Of a DNA stretch of 64,000 bases, positions 34,290-42,943 are shown piece by piece. The DNA lies in the NCBI RefSeq assembly GCF_042665075.1, contig NZ_JBHTBR010000002.1, positions 372,001-436,000 of the forward strand, written 5' to 3'. The notes under the pieces are model-generated. The model was not told where the DNA came from, made no database searches, and saw only the letters and a program-made list of their open reading frames with translations. Source of the stretch: Hirschia litorea. Lineage in GTDB: Bacteria > Pseudomonadota > Alphaproteobacteria > Caulobacterales > Hyphomonadaceae. How positions within the stretch are numbered: the first letter of the stretch is position 1; each line of letters starts with the position of its first letter. The translations under genes and the position numbers were made by a program.

Positions 34290-34778
34290 ATGCCTGACTC
34301 GAAACGGAAAATGAAAATGGAAAAACCATCGCCTTTGCGGTTGTTTGCTGAGGATGCTGAAGGTCTACAGATTATATCTTCAATGACCCAAGATGGTCTG
34401 GCGAAGATGAATAAGTTGATCTTTGATAAGAAGCATCGTCGGTTTACTGTTGAAATGAACCGTTTCAATTGGGAGAAGGGCGTTAAAAAGAAACCTTATT
34501 TTCGCACGCATTCTCTTCTTGCGATAGACAGTGTTTTGAATGTACGCGGCCGTAAATTGCCTGCAACAACCTCAGAAGAAATTGTATCGCTGTTAGCCAT
34601 CGTGTTTGAGCCTGCTGAAATTGAACCTGAAGGAAAAGTAAGGCTCCAATTTTCTAATGATGGAGAGATTGAGTTAGATGTTGAATGCATCGACTTATCT
34701 ATGATTGATACGGATACATCTTGGCCTACAACGAAGAAACCAAGACACAAGATTGATTTGAAGAAAGTATTTCGATAA
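34290..34778 (+). CDS. DUF2948 family protein
   Basis: A 162-residue protein of the DUF2948 family, which in alphaproteobacteria sits between murA and hisD as it does here. Recognisable parts: PLRLFAEDAEGLQIISSMTQD and FNWEKG, with LNVRGRKL in the middle and the C-terminal RHKIDLKKVF. Start could be ATG 34290, 34311 or 34317. Its stop overlaps the first base of hisD. The role is unknown. Confidence 0.8.
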   Translation: MPDSKRKMKMEKPSPLRLFAEDAEGLQIISSMTQDGLAKMNKLIFDKKHRRFTVEMNRFNWEKGVKKKPYFRTHSLLAIDSVLNVRGRKLPATTSEEIVSLLAIVFEPAEIEPEGKVRLQFSNDGEIELDVECIDLSMIDTDTSWPTTKKPRHKIDLKKVFR

Positions 34779-36070
34779 TGGCCCGCCGATTTAATTTAAT
34801 TCAATCACCGGAAGATTTTGAATCCTTTAAGTCTTTCATGAAAGAACCGCGCGGCGGTGGTGCTATGGATGTTTCCGTTGCGCAGGGTATTGTTGACGAT
34901 GTGAAAATGCGTGGAGCAAAAGCTCTAGTAGAATATACAGCGAAGTTTGACCGCCTAAAGCTTGAAGAAGAAACTTTAACCTCTCAGGAAGTTGATTTAT
35001 CTGAACTTGCGAAATTGTGCCCAGAGAATGTGAAGCGTGCAATTGAATTTGCGGCGAAACGTATCGAAACCTATCACGCAAAACAAATCCCTTCAGACCA
35101 CCGTTTTGTGGATGACGCGGGTGCAGATATGGCCTGGCGATGGGGGGCAATTGATGCGGTTGGACTATATGTACCTGGCGGGCGCGCAAGCTATCCTAGC
35201 TCTGTTTTAATGAATGCCATTCCAGCCAAAGTTGCGGGTGTAAAACGAATGGTAATGGTGGCACCTGCACCTGACGGCGTATTAAACCCCGCTGTTGCCT
35301 ATGCCGCGTTGACGGTAGGAATTAGTGAGTATTACCCGATCGGTGGGGCGCAAGCGGTTGCTGCTTTAGCATATGGCGCTGGACCTCTGCTTCCCGTTGA
35401 TAAAATTGTTGGGCCAGGAAATGCTTTTGTTGCTGCAGCAAAACGTATTGTATTTGGTGATGTAGGAATTGATACCATTGCTGGTCCGTCTGAGATTACG
35501 GTCGTAGCTGATAAGTTGAATGATCCATCTTGGATAGCGGCAGATTTACTATCTCAATGTGAGCACGATCCAGCCGCTCAATCTATTCTTATCACCGACG
35601 ATGAAGGATTCGCGTCTAAGGTTGAAACGGCGGTGAAAGACCAGTTAATGAAACTGGAGACTCAAGAAACAGCGACAGTTTCATGGAATAATCACGGCGG
35701 CATTGTTATTGCGAAAATGGAACAAGCAGCTAGCCTAGTCGATTTAATTGCACCCGAGCATGTCGAATTTGCTGTAGAAGAACCTGAAGTATTAGTCGAA
35801 TCAGTAAGACATGCAGGCGCAATATTTGTAGGCCGTTATGCGCCCGAAGCATTGGGTGATTATGTAACTGGATCTAATCACGTATTGCCCACATCAGGGG
35901 CTGCTCGCTTTTCCTCAGGCCTTTCTGCATTAGATTTCATGAAAAGAACATCTATTCAGCGGATAAGTGTTGATGCTTTTAACGCTTTAGCAGAAGCTGC
36001 AGAAACTTTAGCAATTGCTGAAGGATTGCCGGCACACGCAAAATCAGTGTCCATTCGCAATAATAATTAG
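34778..36070 (+). CDS. hisD: Histidinol dehydrogenase
   Basis: Zinc enzyme catalysing the last two steps of histidine synthesis with NAD. VGLYVPGGRASYPSSVLMNA, VDKIVGPGNAFVAAAKR, IAGPSEITVVAD, the zinc-site LLSQCEHDPAAQS and IAPEHVEF, and GSNHVLPTSGAARFSSGL are all present. 430 aa is full length. It is coupled to the DUF2948 gene and followed after 11 bases by the UPF0262 gene. Confidence 0.96.
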   Translation: MARRFNLIQSPEDFESFKSFMKEPRGGGAMDVSVAQGIVDDVKMRGAKALVEYTAKFDRLKLEEETLTSQEVDLSELAKLCPENVKRAIEFAAKRIETYHAKQIPSDHRFVDDAGADMAWRWGAIDAVGLYVPGGRASYPSSVLMNAIPAKVAGVKRMVMVAPAPDGVLNPAVAYAALTVGISEYYPIGGAQAVAALAYGAGPLLPVDKIVGPGNAFVAAAKRIVFGDVGIDTIAGPSEITVVADKLNDPSWIAADLLSQCEHDPAAQSILITDDEGFASKVETAVKDQLMKLETQETATVSWNNHGGIVIAKMEQAASLVDLIAPEHVEFAVEEPEVLVESVRHAGAIFVGRYAPEALGDYVTGSNHVLPTSGAARFSSGLSALDFMKRTSIQRISVDAFNALAEAAETLAIAEGLPAHAKSVSIRNNN

Positions 36071-36081
36071 CGAGCGGGATC

Positions 36082-36564
36082 ATGGATGAGAAAAACAAAA
36101 TAGCTTCGATTCATCTAGATGATGAAACTTTATCAGCAGCAGGCCCAGATGCAGAGCATGAGCGACGCGTGGCTATCTTTGATTTAATAGAGAATAATTA
36201 TTTCAAAGTTGAGGGCGTTGAGCCTTCTGGCCCTTATGATGTGACGTTATCTTTAATGGATCAAAAGCTGGTATTTGCGATTCGTAATCCAAGTGCAGAA
36301 GAGATGAAGTTTATAATGTCATTGATGCCGTTTAAGCGGATCATCAAAGATTATTTCCAGATTTGCCAAAGTTACCATGATGCTATCCGCTCATCTTCTC
36401 CTCTTAGAATTGAAGCGATAGATATGGGGCGACGTAGCCTTCACAATGAAGGGTCGGATTTGTTGTCTCAAAGGTTGGAAGGTAAAGTGACCCTGGATTT
36501 CGATACGTCTCGTCGGTTGTTCACATTAATATGTGCGCTTCATCAAAAGGGTGGGCCCGTTTAA
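36082..36564 (+). CDS. UPF0262 family protein
   Basis: A 160-residue protein of the UPF0262 family, regularly located after hisD in alphaproteobacteria. The conserved core ERRVAIFDLIENNYFKVEG, GPYDVTLSLMDQKLVFAI and RLEGKVTLDFDTSRRLFTLI is clear. No catalytic motif is apparent to me. Its stop overlaps the start of the phosphatase gene (TAATG). Confidence 0.85.
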   Translation: MDEKNKIASIHLDDETLSAAGPDAEHERRVAIFDLIENNYFKVEGVEPSGPYDVTLSLMDQKLVFAIRNPSAEEMKFIMSLMPFKRIIKDYFQICQSYHDAIRSSSPLRIEAIDMGRRSLHNEGSDLLSQRLEGKVTLDFDTSRRLFTLICALHQKGGPV

Positions 36565-37010
36565 TGTCGGAAGATGCAGACATTCAATCTGTATTATTTG
36601 TATGTAGTTATAATGTTGTAAGGTCACCAATGGCGGAGCTCTTATTGAAGAGCAAAAGTCGATCGAAACTATTCATTCGTTCAGCGGGTGTGTATGAAGG
36701 TGGTGAATCTGATGTGTTTGCAATTGCCGTTATGCAGGAGAAGGGATTAGACCTTGAGCCCCATATTCCGTGCTCATTGCGGGATTTAAACGACGGAAGT
36801 TTTGACCTAGTTGTAGCTTTAACAGATGAAGCGTTTAAGTACGTAACTGAACAATATCGTACGGAATCAGTGGACATTGAGTTCTGGCCGACATACGACG
36901 CTACATCAACTATGGGTTCGCGAGACACTAAAATGGGTGCATATCGTGAAGTTAGAGACCAGCTCGATGCGAAAATCAAAGATAGATTCGCTAAATGGGT
37001 TCAAATCTGA
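36564..37010 (+). CDS. Low-molecular-weight protein-tyrosine phosphatase family protein
   Basis: A 148-residue protein of the LMW phosphatase/arsenate-reductase fold. The P-loop is CSYNVVRSP, fitting C(X)5R, near residue 15; the general-acid region is FWPTYDATS with Asp. The start is the ATG at 36564 overlapping the UPF0262 stop; upstream codons in frame belong to that gene. The substrate is unknown. It is part of the conserved hisD-infA neighbourhood. Confidence 0.85.
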   Translation: MSEDADIQSVLFVCSYNVVRSPMAELLLKSKSRSKLFIRSAGVYEGGESDVFAIAVMQEKGLDLEPHIPCSLRDLNDGSFDLVVALTDEAFKYVTEQYRTESVDIEFWPTYDATSTMGSRDTKMGAYREVRDQLDAKIKDRFAKWVQI

Positions 37011-37070
37011 TTATAAGACCCTTTAAATAAATCATTGCGAATGGAAATTCGTAAGCCAAACGAGGACTTA

Positions 37071-37289
37071 ATGGCGAAAGAAGAACTATTAGAATTTTCT
37101 GGTACGATTGTGGAATTGTTACCTAATGCGACTTTCCGCGTAAAACTAGAAAATGACCATGAAATCATTGCCCACACAGCGGGTAAGATGCGTAAAAACC
37201 GTATTCGTGTTTTAACAGGCGATAAAGTGCTTGTTGAAATGACACCTTATGACCTGACTAAAGGTCGTATTACTTATCGCTTCAAATAA
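37071..37289 (+). CDS. infA: Translation initiation factor IF-1
   Basis: Essential S1-fold factor that binds the 30S A site during initiation. The sequence MAKEELLEFSGTIVELLPN at the start, HEIIAHTAGKMRKNRIRVL and YDLTKGRITYRFK at the end are characteristic. 72 aa from ATG 37071 is exact for IF-1; the reading frame runs upstream to 37035 but that part is not IF-1. Confidence 0.97.
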   Translation: MAKEELLEFSGTIVELLPNATFRVKLENDHEIIAHTAGKMRKNRIRVLTGDKVLVEMTPYDLTKGRITYRFK

Positions 37290-37295
37290 AAAACA

Positions 37296-37919
37296 GTGAC
37301 GAAACAGACGTCAGATATTGAAGCGAAGAAACTGCCGCAAAGGCTTGTGCTAGCAAGTGCAAGCCCGCGGCGGCTGGATTTGTTAGCTCAAATTGGCATA
37401 ACGCCGGATGCTATCGAACCGGCAGATTTAGATGAAACCCCTTTTCCAAGAGAATTACCGCGTCCGTTAGCATCAAGGTTAGCGGCACAAAAATGTCTCG
37501 CTGTTGCATCGAAGTTTCCCAACAAAGCATATATTTTGGCAGCAGACACGGTTGTCGGCGTAGGGAGACGCATTCTTCCTAAAACAGAAACAGCAGAAGA
37601 GGCGCGTGAGTGCCTCAGATTACTGTCAGGCAGGTCGCACCGTGTGTACACGGGTATAAGCGCCATAGCACCAGACGGTAAGCAGTCAACAAGTACAATA
37701 GAAACACGCGTGACATTTAAACGTCTAACGCAGTTAGAATGCGATGCTTATATCCGAAGTGGTGAGTGGCGTGGTATTGCTGGCGGGTATGCTATTCAGG
37801 GGCTCGCTGGGGCGTATGTTACGCATATCTCTGGTTCATACACTTCAATTGTTGGTTTGCCGCTCTACGAAGTGCGCAATGTGTTGCAAGGGCTTGGATA
37901 TTTCACTCCAATAATCTGA
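37296..37919 (+). CDS. maf: Maf-like nucleotide pyrophosphatase
   Basis: Hydrolyses non-canonical or certain normal nucleoside triphosphates (dTTP/UTP or methylated bases in relatives). LVLASASPRRLDLLAQIG is the Maf signature, ILAADTVVGVG carries the catalytic Asp, and GRSHRVYTGISAI and GGYAIQGLAGAYV complete it. Start is GTG 37296, six bases after infA. 207 aa is normal. Confidence 0.93.
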   Translation: MTKQTSDIEAKKLPQRLVLASASPRRLDLLAQIGITPDAIEPADLDETPFPRELPRPLASRLAAQKCLAVASKFPNKAYILAADTVVGVGRRILPKTETAEEARECLRLLSGRSHRVYTGISAIAPDGKQSTSTIETRVTFKRLTQLECDAYIRSGEWRGIAGGYAIQGLAGAYVTHISGSYTSIVGLPLYEVRNVLQGLGYFTPII

Positions 37920-37932
37920 AAAGATGTAGAAA

Positions 37933-39012
37933 ATGTCTATTCCACCTATTTTGGCAACCGAATATGTAAGTGATCGCATTGGGGTGTGTTGTCGCGTCTT
38001 GGTGGATTCAAAAGGGCGTGCCTTTCGTTTGCAGTATGATCCTTGGAGCCTCCGTGGAAAGCGTCCACTATTGGGTGAGATTTGGCGTGGACGTGTAATT
38101 ACTAAAGACCCTGGATTAGGTGGCTGTATTGTCGATATAGGCCTGAATAATCATGTGTTTTTACAGACTAAAAAAGCCATACCTTCAGATGGATCAAAGG
38201 TTGATATCCGTATCAAAAGTGAAGCATGGCATGAAAAATCTGCTGTAGCAGTTCTGGAAAATAGCACATTTAACGAAAATCAAGCCCAGCATATAGGTCT
38301 GTTGCAAAAAGCTGATGATTCTTCGTTCTACGACGGTGTTACGGTTATAGAGACAGTAAATGACATAAATGCTTGGGACGTTACAGAAGCAGCGCTTGAG
38401 CGTGCCGTAGAGCGCCATTTGCCCCTGCAGGGAGGGGGAAGTATATCTGTTGAGCCTACTCGTGCGTTAATTGCTGTGGATATTGATGCAGGGGGGAGGG
38501 AAAACAAGGGGGATCGCTCAAGGTTTGCCTTAGATACCAATAAGTTGGCGGCTGAAGAAATAGCTTATCAGCTATCTCTATCGTCCCTTGGTGGTATAGT
38601 CGCCATCGACTTTTTGAAGATGAAATCAACGCAGCAGAATGAATGTATTACAAAAGAGCTTGAGAAAAATTTGGCCACACTTTTGAGACGCAAAACTCAG
38701 TTTGCCAAAATGTCTCCTTTCGGTGTTTTAGAGTTGAGTATTGCGCATCGTTGTTCGCCAGTGTCATACTTGCATTCTATGCAGACAACCGCCGAATACG
38801 CAGCCCTTATAGCTATAAAAGCGTTAGAGCGAGAGGCATTTAACGATAGGGGTGCCAAATTCAAAGTGTCAGTGTCACCTGAAGCTTACCGATGGCTTGA
38901 AGGCAAGTGCATAGAATGGAAAATTCCTTTAGCGAATAGAATCGGACATAGGTTTGAGTTTGAGGAAGAGACTTCAATCCAAACGGCCGAATATAAGATA
39001 GGAAAAAATTAG
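37933..39012 (+). CDS. Compact ribonuclease E/G family protein
   Basis: A 359-residue RNase E/G relative. The S1-like part reads GEIWRGRVITKDPGLGGCIVDIGL and the catalytic part has VDIDAGGRENKGDRSRF and GGIVAIDFLKM with the metal-binding Asp residues. It is shorter than RNase G (near 490 aa), and I do not see the Zn-link Cys pair. Such short forms between maf and yacG are known in alphaproteobacteria. Rather than rRNA/mRNA turnover by the main RNase E, a specialised role is likely. Confidence 0.85.
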   Translation: MSIPPILATEYVSDRIGVCCRVLVDSKGRAFRLQYDPWSLRGKRPLLGEIWRGRVITKDPGLGGCIVDIGLNNHVFLQTKKAIPSDGSKVDIRIKSEAWHEKSAVAVLENSTFNENQAQHIGLLQKADDSSFYDGVTVIETVNDINAWDVTEAALERAVERHLPLQGGGSISVEPTRALIAVDIDAGGRENKGDRSRFALDTNKLAAEEIAYQLSLSSLGGIVAIDFLKMKSTQQNECITKELEKNLATLLRRKTQFAKMSPFGVLELSIAHRCSPVSYLHSMQTTAEYAALIAIKALEREAFNDRGAKFKVSVSPEAYRWLEGKCIEWKIPLANRIGHRFEFEEETSIQTAEYKIGKN

Positions 39013-39203
39013 TGACTTTGAAAAAATGCCCTAATTGCAATGATAAGTTAGCATCTAATAAGTTTGATCCTTTTTGCTCTAAACGGTGTGCGGATGTGGA
39101 TTTGAACCGCTGGATGAAAGGCAGTTATGTCATTCCCGGGCCGGATCTATATGAGGCTGAAGACGCTCCTTCCTATAGATCTCCACAGGATGATGAAAGA
39201 TAA
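39012..39203 (+). CDS. yacG: DNA gyrase inhibitor YacG (zinc-binding)
   Basis: Small zinc protein that in E. coli binds GyrB. CPNCNDKL and FDPFCSKRCADVDLNRWMKGSYVIPG give the CxxC...CxxxC finger and the family C-terminus. The GTG start overlaps the RNase gene's stop by one base. 63 aa is normal. It ends the housekeeping block before tRNA-Phe. Confidence 0.93.
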   Translation: MTLKKCPNCNDKLASNKFDPFCSKRCADVDLNRWMKGSYVIPGPDLYEAEDAPSYRSPQDDER

Positions 39204-39275
39204 TTGAAATTTACCGTAGACATACTGAAATCACTTGATTATACATCGCGCTTCAACAACGTAGTTGGTGCTCGT

Positions 39276-39350
39276 GCCCGAGTAGCTCAGGGGTAGAGCA
39301 GAGGATTGAAAATCCTCGTGTCGGTGGTTCGATTCCGCCCTCGGGCACCA
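39276..39350 (+). tRNA. tRNA-Phe (GAA), probable integration site
   Basis: A 75-base cloverleaf with CCA. Acceptor GCCCGAG/CTCGGGC is perfect; anticodon stem GAGGA/TCCTC holds TTGAAAA (anticodon GAA); T arm GGTGG-TTCGATT-CCGCC; discriminator A. A P4-type integrase gene begins 174 bases behind its 3' end, so this end is probably the attachment site. I scanned by eye for a second copy of the tRNA 3' end further on and found none. Confidence 0.96.
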
Positions 39351-39452
39351 TCACGTTGTTTGAAATCATCCGTTACAGTTCAAATATTGTTACAAAAACA
39401 ACGATTTATGCCTGTTTTAAGGGGGGGTCTGTTCGGTGGTGTTCGGGTGTGT

Positions 39453-39533
39453 TTGTTGGCATCCGATTTGAAATTTGGCATTTTTGTTGGCAAAATAGAA
39501 GCATCGATGCCAACAGTAGAGCGATGCCAACAA
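39453..39533. repeat. Cluster of TTGTTGGCA motifs in both orientations before the integrase
   Basis: Five copies of a TTGGCA core occur in 81 bases: TTGTTGGCATC (39453), TTTGGCA (39474), TTGTTGGCA (39484), then inverted GATGCCAACAG (39506) and GATGCCAACAA (39523). The outermost pair is an exact 11-bp inverted repeat. They overlap the probable start codons of the integrase and could be arm-type or repressor/excisionase binding sites. Confidence 0.6.
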
Positions 39534-40720
39534 TGTCTTTATCTGATTTCAAAATTCGTAGTTTTAAACCTGAACAACGCGTTTTTCGTCACAGTGACGG
39601 CGGAGGACTATATATTGAGGTAAAACCTAGCGGTTCTAAGCTTTGGAAAATGGCTTATCGCTTCCATGGAAAACAAAGAACACTTTCTTTTGGAGCATAT
39701 CCCTATACGAGTTTAGCAATAGCACGAAGTAAGCGTGATGAAGCTAAAACTTTAATTGCAAACGGTGTTGATCCTCAAGAAAAGTCAAAACAGGAAAAAG
39801 CTGAGCAAGCGGCATTACACGAACATACATTCCGAAATATTGCAGCTGAATTACTGAACAAAAACATCAAAGAAGGAAAATCAGAAGCAACCATAAAAAA
39901 GAAGAAGTGGTTGATTGATATGCTGAACAAAGATTTTGGCGATGTTCCTATTACCCAGTTAAAGCCCATACAGATTCTAACGACACTTCGAAAAAGCGAG
40001 GCGAAGGAGCATTACGAAACAGCTAAACGCTTACGCATGGTGGTTGGAGAGGTGTGTTGTTATGCGATCGCAACAGCACGCTTAGAAATGGATCCTACTT
40101 ATGGCCTAAAAGGAGCGCTCATAACGGCTAAGGTGATCCACAGAGCAGCCATAATTGATAAACAGGAATTTGCAGGGCTAGTGAATTCTGTTTGGCAGTA
40201 TGAAGGCGGTGGTCCTATTGTTCAAGCCGGTCTTAAATTAATGGTGTTGCTCTATCCTAGACCGGGCGAATTGCGTTTATCTCATTGGACAGAATTTGAT
40301 TTTGAGAAGGCTATATGGAGCATTCCTGCAGATCGAATGAAAATGCGCCGCCCCCATGTGAAACCATTATCTAAGCCGGTTTTATCGATATTGCAGGAAA
40401 TTAAAGAATTTACGGGCGGGGATGGTCATGTTCTTCAATCGCTGTATGCGCGGGGGCGGCCCATTAGTGAAAACACGATGAACCAAGCTTTGAGGCGTAT
40501 GGGGTATTCGAAAGATGAAATGACGGCGCATGGCTTCAGATCGAGTGCATCAAGTATATTAAACGAAAGTGGATTATGGAATCCTGATGCAATTGAAGCT
40601 GAACTAGCACATGCCGACACTAATAAAGTTCGGAGTGCCTACCATCGTGCGCAATATTGGGATGAGCGTGTTAAAATGGCGAATAGTTGGACGGATGAGG
40701 TGATTGGTATGTTGAACTAA
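39524..40720 (+). CDS. int: P4-type tyrosine integrase
   Basis: Site-specific recombinase of a genomic island. The N-terminal ~90 residues are the arm-binding DUF4102 type (DGGGLYIEVKPSGSKLWKMA, FGAYPYTSLAIARSKRDEA). The catalytic Arg lies in YPRPGELRLSHW, the HxxR in TAHGFRSSASSILNE, His in LAHAD, and the Tyr in SAYHRAQYWDERVKMANSW. I chose ATG 39524 (MPTMSLSDF) or the ATG three codons later; upstream codons in frame run back to the tRNA and are not family-like. 398 aa is normal. Confidence 0.95.
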   Translation: MPTMSLSDFKIRSFKPEQRVFRHSDGGGLYIEVKPSGSKLWKMAYRFHGKQRTLSFGAYPYTSLAIARSKRDEAKTLIANGVDPQEKSKQEKAEQAALHEHTFRNIAAELLNKNIKEGKSEATIKKKKWLIDMLNKDFGDVPITQLKPIQILTTLRKSEAKEHYETAKRLRMVVGEVCCYAIATARLEMDPTYGLKGALITAKVIHRAAIIDKQEFAGLVNSVWQYEGGGPIVQAGLKLMVLLYPRPGELRLSHWTEFDFEKAIWSIPADRMKMRRPHVKPLSKPVLSILQEIKEFTGGDGHVLQSLYARGRPISENTMNQALRRMGYSKDEMTAHGFRSSASSILNESGLWNPDAIEAELAHADTNKVRSAYHRAQYWDERVKMANSWTDEVIGMLN

Positions 40721-41048
40721 TCTTGTGTTTATTAGCGTTTAACTTCAGCATCCATGGCACGGATTTAGATCGGGGTAGAGAGACTTTCCGTTCATCTTAT
40801 ATATCGTGGGTAGAATGATGTGACGGAAGAAGAATGCGTGCTGACTATATAGTTGAAGGTGTAAAATTTTGATAGGCAAGCAGTAAGGCGGGAAGAAAAA
40901 ATCCACATCGTATTGGGCGGTGTATATTTTAAAGAAAGCATTGCTGCATAGCCAAGACATTTTGTGTTTTTTGATCACGGCAAAGGCGACGCGGAAAGCA
41001 CTCTTGTGGTCCACAAAATGCCTGCATTATACATTGACAATTTGCAAT
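40721..41048. other. Region without a confident gene, 3' of the integrase
   Basis: About 330 bases. The minus strand is open from a GTG at 41014 to 40745 for 89 residues, rich in Phe, His, Tyr and Cys, with no family I recognise and no clear ribosome site; it may be a truncated remnant. The base composition shifts to G+C-rich near 40975, where the ArsR-MFS segment begins. Confidence 0.4.
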
Positions 41049-41372
41049 ATGTCATTTATTTCATGCGTCATGAACCTAGATCTTCCCCTCCGAGCGCTCG
41101 ACAATGCACATCGCCGTGCGGTGCTGACGGCTATGCGCGATCCGCGCAAGAATTTCCCACCCATTGATGGGGTGGACCCTCAGGAGCACGGCGTTTGTGT
41201 TGCTCAGATTTCAGAGTTTCTAGGAGTCAATCAATCAACGGCCTCAACCTATATGAGGTTGTTGTATGACGCGGATCTCGTGTCGACCGAGCGGGTCGGT
41301 CGGTACACCCGCTACAAACGCAACGAAAAAACAATCTCGGCTGTCGCAGCAGCCATCACAAACCAGCTTTGA
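41049..41372 (+). CDS. ArsR-type winged-helix regulator
   Basis: About 107 aa with an ArsR-like winged helix: LPLRALDNAHRRAVLTAMRDP, then VAQISEFLGVNQSTASTYMRLL as recognition helix and LVSTERVGRYTRYKRNE as wing. No metal-binding Cys box is seen. Start is ATG 41049 or ATG 41070. It lies 74 bases before an MFS exporter gene on the same strand and probably controls it. Its codon use is richer in G+C than the core genes, suggesting transfer. Confidence 0.82.
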   Translation: MSFISCVMNLDLPLRALDNAHRRAVLTAMRDPRKNFPPIDGVDPQEHGVCVAQISEFLGVNQSTASTYMRLLYDADLVSTERVGRYTRYKRNEKTISAVAAAITNQL

Positions 41373-41446
41373 AGTCGCGTTGTGGTGGTATGCGGCTTTA
41401 TTTGTATTTAAATGCATCTAATATTTGCAATATATAGGAGAGATAA

Positions 41447-42637
41447 ATGCGCATTTCTGAACACGGCCAAATTTTGGCCCTCACATTGGCAACCTTCGTC
41501 GCGGGGGCGAATGAGTACGTTCTCGCGGGCACGCTTGATCTTGTTTCTAAAGGGTTAAATGTATCGGTTGAGGCAACCGGACAACTGATCACAATCTATG
41601 CACTGGTTTATGGAATTTGCGTACCAATCGTGGTGGCGATGACTAGTCAGATCGGACGACGCAAGGTGCTTGTTGCTGCCATGAGCATTTACGCGATCGC
41701 GAGTGGCCTCTGTTTTTTCGTTAATGACTACTGGGTCTTTTGGGGATTTCGCGTCTTGCAGGCGCTGAGTGGTGGTGTCGCTGTTGTCTCGGCGCTGTCG
41801 ACGGCGGCAACCGTGGCAGGACCGGCAAGCCAGGGGCGGGCGATTGCCACGGTCATTATGGGCTTTACCGCTTCTTTGATCGTCGCCGTGCCTGCAGGTC
41901 GTGAAATATCGCTTTATCTGGGGTGGCATGCCGTGTTCCTCGTGATCGGTGTTCTCGGTGTCATTGCCGCTGTGGTGCAACAGTTTGCGCTGCCTGCACT
42001 TCCCCCTGCGGCGTCGGTACCCTTGTCGCAGCAAGTCGCAATGCTGAAACGGCCTGCGATCATTGGTGGGTTGCTGGTCACAATGCTCTGGATGGCTGGC
42101 TACGTCGTCACATACAGTTATCTGACGCCTTATTTAGCCGATGTTCAAAGCGTGTCCGGCAGCGCGATTAGCATCATTTTACTGCTCTTCGGGATTGCCA
42201 GTCTGATCGGTTCTCGCGTCGGTGGTGCGAACACTGATCGTTTTGGTTACCATAAAACACTAGTGGCGTCGAAAATGTTGCAGGTTTTGCTACTTCTCAT
42301 GTTGGCCTTGGTAGCGTCCGTTGTCCATCAAGGCGCGACAATCGTGGTGGCTGTCATCTTGGTCTTATGGTCTGTGGCGGCTTGGGCAAGTGGTCCGTCC
42401 CAACAAGTACGCGTGGCTTCACTTGATCCAAACGCGAGCGGCGTTCTAGTCGGGTTGAACCAGTCAGCTATGCAGCTCGGCATTGCGGCGGGGACGGCCA
42501 TGGGTGGCATGATTACTTCCGATTACGGTTTGAACGCTTTGCCATGGTTTTCGGCGCTTGTGGTCGCAATGGCACTCCTAATTATGATGGCGTTGCACAA
42601 GGCACCCGCGTCACATTCCCATGGGAGTGTTCATTGA
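41447..42637 (+). CDS. MFS drug/metabolite transporter (DHA1, AraJ-like)
   Basis: A 396-residue, 12-helix major facilitator. The N-terminal helix has TLATFVAGANEYVLAGTLD, the loop 2-3 motif reads MTSQIGRRKVLVAAM, and motif C-like GFTASLIVAVPAGREIS lies in helix 5. The C-terminus is His-containing and short. It follows an ArsR regulator, a common pair for inducible efflux of a small molecule. Third-position G and C are clearly more frequent than in the flanks. The substrate is unknown. Confidence 0.9.
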   Translation: MRISEHGQILALTLATFVAGANEYVLAGTLDLVSKGLNVSVEATGQLITIYALVYGICVPIVVAMTSQIGRRKVLVAAMSIYAIASGLCFFVNDYWVFWGFRVLQALSGGVAVVSALSTAATVAGPASQGRAIATVIMGFTASLIVAVPAGREISLYLGWHAVFLVIGVLGVIAAVVQQFALPALPPAASVPLSQQVAMLKRPAIIGGLLVTMLWMAGYVVTYSYLTPYLADVQSVSGSAISIILLLFGIASLIGSRVGGANTDRFGYHKTLVASKMLQVLLLLMLALVASVVHQGATIVVAVILVLWSVAAWASGPSQQVRVASLDPNASGVLVGLNQSAMQLGIAAGTAMGGMITSDYGLNALPWFSALVVAMALLIMMALHKAPASHSHGSVH

Positions 42638-42659
42638 GCTAGGATGGTGCCCTCGTGAC

Positions 42660-42905
42660 ATGACCATGACTAAGGCATTACGTGATATAAAACTTACAAA
42701 TGAACAGGGGGACGCTGTCACCGCGCATGGCTTCCGCTCAACCTTTTCAGATTGAGCGCGCAATGAAACAGACTTTCCGCGTGAACTTATAGAAGAAAGT
42801 CTAGCTCATAGTCTTGGCAAAGTCGAAGCTGCTTACAGGCGCGGCCAAGCCATAGAACGCCGTCGCGCTTTAATGGAGGCGTGGGCTTTATTTGTGTGTG
42901 GTTAA
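42660..42905 (+). pseudogene. Remnant of a second tyrosine integrase (C-terminal part, in-frame stop)
   Basis: The 82-codon frame from ATG 42660 to TAA 42905 reads VTAHGFRSTFSD, then TGA, then ARNETDFPRELIEESLAH and AYRRGQAIERRRALMEAWA. This is the end of an integrase with HxxR, LAH and the catalytic Tyr; the TGA stands where relatives have Trp. The catalytic Arg and arm domain are missing. It lies 22 bases behind the MFS gene and marks an older insertion or a decayed island end. Confidence 0.85.
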
Positions 42906-42943
42906 GTCAAATGCGTTGGAACCATAATCGGGGGAAGATTACA

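Noticed and set aside
39306..39623. Plus-strand 105-codon frame starting inside tRNA-Phe
   Set aside because: VVRFRPRAPS is the translation of the tRNA 3' part; the frame overlaps the integrase start in another phase.
40745..41014. Minus-strand 89-codon frame behind the integrase
   Set aside because: No recognisable family, odd composition and a GTG start without ribosome site. Kept only as a note in the region entry.
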